DNA of 64,000 nt from Gordionus sp. m RMFG-2023. Taxonomy: Eukaryota > Nematomorpha > Gordioida > Chordodea > Parachordodidae. Positions 60,318 to 64,000 of this stretch are shown piece after piece. The stretch covers positions 21,747,120 to 21,811,119 of the forward strand of contig NC_088778.1 of NCBI RefSeq assembly GCF_954871325.1, read 5' to 3'. Both the position numbers and the translations under genes were made by a program. The notes beneath the pieces were generated by a model that saw nothing but the letters and a program-made list of their open reading frames with translations, searched no databases and was not told the DNA's origin. The first letter of the stretch is position 1. Each line of letters opens with the position of its first letter.

Positions 60318-61190
60318 ATGGAGAGCATCAGAGAGCACAGAAGCCTCTGGTGTAAAAGTGACCTAAAATTTAGAGATTCTGTAGAAAACAAGCGAATATG
60401 AGAGGAAATAGGAAAAACCTATAGCTTGAATTATAATCAAGTTTTAGCAGGAAAGGCTAAATTTAATAAGTTATATTTTCTCACCCAGCAAAAATCACGT
60501 AAAAATAAAAATTTTATTTTTAAATTATATTATATTTTAGGTTCTGGATCTGGATCTGGAGTTCTTAAAGGGAAAGATGCCATATATATTGAAAATTATT
60601 CATGGTTGAAGGAAAATGTTGAAAATATTACCAAATTTTCTGAGTCAAGTTTGATATTGACACAGACAAATGTAAAATATTAAAAGACAAAAATATAAAA
60701 TTGATTTTAATTAAGAATAAGCCATCTGGGAACAGTATTATTTTATATTTGTATTAAAAAGTAATTTATTTTTAGGCAGAATCATATCTGAATCAAATTG
60801 CTAATCCAGTATTTGAATTGGATGCTGTACATTATTTTACTATTATTTTATATTTATTATTGAATAATAGTTAGATCAAGATACCACAAACAAAAGAATG
60901 AAAACCCAATTATCATTAAAAATATTCCAACTCCTATATTTAAAAGAAAAAAATTAAAAGTTATAGAATCTGAAAGAACAGAGATTCTAAAAGGTAAAAT
61001 AATAAATAACACTATATATATATTTAAAAAAATAGAAATATTAGATTCAAATAAAATGGAAAAGATTAAGGATGTACATCATATGATGGGATTCTATCAA
61101 TCCTTTTTGGATCAAACTAATGCTATGACAATTGATGATATATTTAAATTTAAAAAATTATTCTCTGACAATTTATCATTATTTAAATAA
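60318..61190 (+). CDS. Harbinger second gene: MADF/Myb-SANT-like DNA-binding protein (pseudogene-like)
   Basis: From the ATG at 60318 the frame reads MESIREHRSLWCKSDLKFRD then SVENKRI, an in-frame TGA where tryptophan is expected (an intact W stands in the neighbouring fragment at 59955), then EEIGKTYSLN. After QQKSR a 42-nt GT-AG intron leads to GSGSGVLKGKDAI and SWLKENVENI, the MADF layout (SGSG then W-x-x-L-x-F-L). Further small introns are likely near 60671-60776 and 60813-60862. The last exon runs KNPIIIKNIPTPIFKRKKLK to GFYQSFLDQTNAMTIDDIF and stops at 61190. In PIF/Harbinger elements this kind of protein binds the transposon ends and recruits the transposase. It is convergent with the transposase gene, 93 nt between stops. 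Confidence 0.6.
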
Positions 61191-61283
61191 AAAAACTGTT
61201 TATTTGATGCAATTATTTACAATATATATGTATTTATTAAATTTGTAAATGAAAGATAATAAAAAATATAATAAATTAAATAT

Positions 61284-62522
61284 TTACATGTTTACATATC
61301 TTATAAAATTTTCTCTTATATTATTAGAGTTCTCATTTGAGCGATGGTATTGAGATTCAATAGAATCTGGTAAAGGGCATTCTTCAATTGAACTAAGCTC
61401 TATATTTTGAATGCCCTCTCTATCTATTATTATATTATGCAATAGACAATCTGCCTTAACAATTTGAATTGAATTTACTATATTAGTTTCTGATAATTTA
61501 TGTAGATGCCTAAATTTGGCAGTTAAAATCCCAGAGCATCGCTCAATTGAGACTCTAGCACAAGATAATTTATTTTTTAATTTATTTTTTGGGCATTTAA
61601 ATTATTTTTATAAGGTTTCATTATAAAGTCTAATAAAGGATATGCATCATCCCCTACAAATACATATGGAGATATTATGTCTGTTAAAGGTAAGAAATTT
61701 GGAGTAGGTATCTTAATAATTTTATTGATCATTCCTTGATAAAATTGGCTCTTGGTAAAAATGCTCCTATCTGACACAGACCCAGGAAAGCCAACCTCTA
61801 TTAACATGAATCTAGAAAAGAATTAAAATTAATAAAATAAATAATAACCTTGCTCTGTCATCAGCTACAGCTTGTAGCACAATAGAATTAAATTTTTTAT
61901 AATTAAAAAACACAGATCCACTTTTTTGAGGTTGTTTTATTCTCACATGTTTTCCATCAATAGCACCTATTATATGAGGAAAGCCAGATTTCCTGAGGTA
62001 TTCTGCTGATATATTAAGCATTTGTTGAACTGTAGGTAGAGAAAGATGTTTGGATTGAAGACTTACCCATAATAATCTATAAATAGATGTAACTATAGTA
62101 GCTACTGATGATTTGCCAATTTTTGCAAATAAGGCTATTTTTCTGTAACTCTCAAATATCTAAAAATATTAAGCTAATTTATTAAAAAATAAAAATCATA
62201 CACAAGAGTTATATAAAGCCTATTCTTCATACTAATATTGTTTTTATGTATGACTTGAGGGGTCTCTATTTCATTCAAATATGTTAGAATATAATTAAAA
62301 GTTTCCACATGCATGTGAAATGTCTCACGGAATTTATCAGGATAATAAGGTATAGTATCAAAAATATTAAAAAGTTCTTGATTTCTATAATGAATAATAT
62401 ATTTATTAATATTCTAAATATAATATATACCTTAATTCCAAATATCTATGCCTATTTCTATGTTGAGTCGTTTCTTCAAATATTATATAATAAATAACTA
62501 ATAATTGATTCATATCAAGCAT
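61284..62522 (-). CDS. PIF/Harbinger DDE transposase, four exons, one frameshift
   Basis: Exons on the minus strand: 62522-62431, 62384-62204, 62159-61849 and 61811-61284, with GT-AG introns of 37-46 nt and agreeing phases; about 370 residues. Exon 1 starts MLDMNQLLVIYY. Exon 3 holds a helical region (KIALFAKIGKSSVATIV) and the first catalytic Asp in IIGAIDGKHVRI. Splicing to exon 4 gives RFMLIEVGFPGSVSD with the second Asp, then GDDAYPLLDFIMKPY, and the Glu in CARVSIERCSGILTAKFRHL. Between the last two blocks a one-base change in an A-run (near 61585) shifts the frame, so the ORF ends at 61577 unless corrected. All DDE residues are otherwise present. This is one of the best-preserved DNA transposon genes in the window and probably a recent arrival. 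Confidence 0.75.
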
Positions 62523-62861
62523 TTTGAATATTTTAATTTTTATTTTTATTTTTTTAAAACTTAAATGTGTCCAAAGTGTTTTGTTATTAATTTGTGAAAA
62601 TTTTAAAATTTTAAGTATTTTTTCAAATGAATTTGGACGCAGCCTAAAAAGCAATAAATAAAATAAAAATTTTGAAAATTAAATTAAAATATTATTTAAA
62701 AAAAAATATCTATCCTCATATTTTATCAACTTCCATTCCACCATTTATTTTATAGATATATTTATTCATTTCCTAAATTTTACGAGATTTAGAGCTCTTA
62801 CAAGTTATTTAATATAAATTTATAATAATATATTAATATTTATTTTAATAGGTAAATGTAA

Positions 62862-63230
62862 ATGTCCATTATAGATTTAGAAAATTCTATTGCTTCTACT
62901 ATTGATGTAGCAGCAGATATAAGTGAGAATGAGAATCTTTTACCATTTTTGAAATTACGTAAGTATTTTACTTTATGTGAAATGGATGAACTCTTATAAT
63001 ATGATCAGCACCAAATGCCATCTCTGTAAGAAGATAATATCATCTTCCAAAATATCATCCTCGAACTTAAAGAGACATTTACAAGTAATTCTTTTAAATT
63101 TTTTTTATTTGATAATCTTAATGTCAACATGTTTAAATTTAATTTATTACATTCCTGAGTTGAGCAGGTCCTACAGAAATAGAATCTAGATACAGATTCT
63201 TTATAAAAAAAATGAAATATTAGATACAGT
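62862..63230 (+). mobile_element. hAT transposase N-terminal fragment with BED zinc finger
   Basis: The ATG at 62862 opens MSIIDLENSIASTIDVAADI up to a GTAAGT near 62960. In a following frame (62977-63088) MKWMNSYNMISTKCHLCKK is followed by SSSKISSSNLKRHLQ, a BED finger (C-x2-C with NLxRHL), ended by a GTAATT donor-like site. Then GAGTTGAGCAGG and GATACAGATTC motifs resemble a hAT tip. Only the start of the gene is present. Confidence 0.55.
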
Positions 63231-63620
63231 ATAATTAATAAAATATTTGATGAAGAGTTAATCTTGGTTTTGTTATTTATATATAATAATTAGGCATTTA
63301 TTTTTTAATATTACTATTATATTAGTTTAATTTTAAAAGAAGAATATTTAATAAATGAAAGTGTAATAACTAATAATTAAGCCTTTATAATGTATTTTGA
63401 CTTTCTTCAATATAATTAAAACATCCAGTTCAATGTTATTTGTATTGAACTTAGCAATGTTTCACCAGAAGAAAAATAAATATCTATTCTATTATCTTTA
63501 TTATAATATGTCAAATTAATATTATAGTTTCAGTTTGAGCTTGATTATATAATCCTCTTGACAACATTTTTAGGGCTTTTTTTAATAATATATTTTGAAT
63601 TGAAAGTATTTTTTGTATCA
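63231..63620. other. A+T-rich spacer
   Basis: No gene or repeat recognised. Confidence 0.4.
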
Positions 63621-63624
63621 TTTG

Positions 63625-64000
63625 ACTCAATCCATAAGTTCTTAAATGCCAAAAAGCCTCATTATATTCATAATAGGAAAATACTTTATCAAAATCTTTG
63701 GCCCATATCATCTTGGGCAACTTTTAATAATGATAGACAATATTGTAAACTTAAATTTTTAAGATAACCTACCCCCTTTTAACCACTAATAAAACATACT
63801 TTAATATATAACAAAATTTGTTGAACCCTTAATCCATAGTTCTTAAATGCCAAAAAGGCTAATTATATTCATATAAAGGAAAATATTTTATCAAAATCTT
63901 TAGCCCATATCATCTTGGGCAACTTTTAATAATGATAGACAAAGACAATATTGTAAACTTAAAATTTAAAATAACCTATATGAACCTTTTTTAACCATAT
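63625..64000. repeat. Tandem duplication of about 190 nt at the right edge
   Basis: CATAAGTTCTTAAATGCCAA through TCATCTTGGGCAACTTTTAA and ATGATAGACAATATTG occurs at about 63631-63765 and again at about 63834-63970 with few differences. Minus-strand frames keep MPKMIWAKDFDKVFSYYEYN in the first copy and a similar peptide in the second. Unassigned; the duplication may continue past base 64000. Confidence 0.65.

Larger units (their letters stand above)
60228..62650. mobile_element. PIF/Harbinger transposon, two-gene, nearly whole
   Basis: Contains the MADF gene (plus) and the DDE transposase gene (minus) in convergent order, the standard two-gene content of the superfamily. The ends are approximate: I did not find a convincing terminal inverted repeat or 3-bp TWA target duplication. 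GTGTCCAAAG near 62572 and TTGGACGCAG near 62632 form a short inverted pair near the right end. Confidence 0.6.

Noticed and set aside
1-64000. Bacterial-type features (operons, Shine-Dalgarno sites, CRISPR arrays), rRNA and classical tRNA genes
   Set aside because: The window is spliced animal DNA. The repeats are satellites or transposon-derived, without regular short repeat-spacer structure, and I saw no cloverleaf tRNA or rRNA sequence.

Overview
This is animal nuclear DNA: strongly A+T-rich, gene-poor, with GT-AG introns (many only 40-90 nt), two recognisable host genes and many transposon remnants. The main host gene is a Crumbs-like EGF/laminin-G cell-surface protein, a metazoan family. 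I see nothing that fixes the phylum; a protostome invertebrate is my guess. There are no bacterial operons, rRNA, CRISPR or classical tRNA genes.

Layout. 1-17244: a Crumbs-like gene on the minus strand. I could assemble 18 exons that keep one reading frame across all 17 introns (1562 codons plus 2 nt). It runs off the left edge, so its C-terminal part lies outside. Its introns hold a LINE tail, MITE-like pieces, a possible SINE and several poly-C/poly-G tracts. 17245-22030: intergenic, A+T-rich, with a possible SINE and a fold-back repeat. 22030-26530: two retroelement fossils of opposite orientation, a GC-richer DIRS-like one (minus) beside an AT-rich Ty3-like one (plus). 26740-28963: a decayed MULE DNA transposon. 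29300-37200: a long hairpin repeat, hAT remnants, a satellite array of about seven units near 285 bp, a retroelement RT remnant and a second copy of the fold-back family.

37929-45385: a second host gene on the minus strand, a UMP-CMP kinase split into six small exons, most of them too short to show as long open frames. Its last intron is about 5.4 kb and carries MITEs and a decayed Harbinger copy. 46000-52350: hAT fragments with BED zinc fingers, a duplicated low-complexity block, a tandemly duplicated Helitron-like Rep fragment and a MITE. 53800-59600: more MITEs, duplicated repeats and a few open frames I cannot assign. 59960-62650: a nearly whole two-gene PIF/Harbinger transposon (a MADF-type DNA-binding gene and a DDE transposase gene facing each other). 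62860-64000: another hAT BED fragment and a local duplication.

Only the Crumbs-like gene (apical polarity/adhesion) and the UMP-CMP kinase (pyrimidine nucleotide metabolism) look like working host genes. The rest is a record of repeated invasion, chiefly by hAT elements and their MITEs. All calls were made by eye; no alignment or database search was run.
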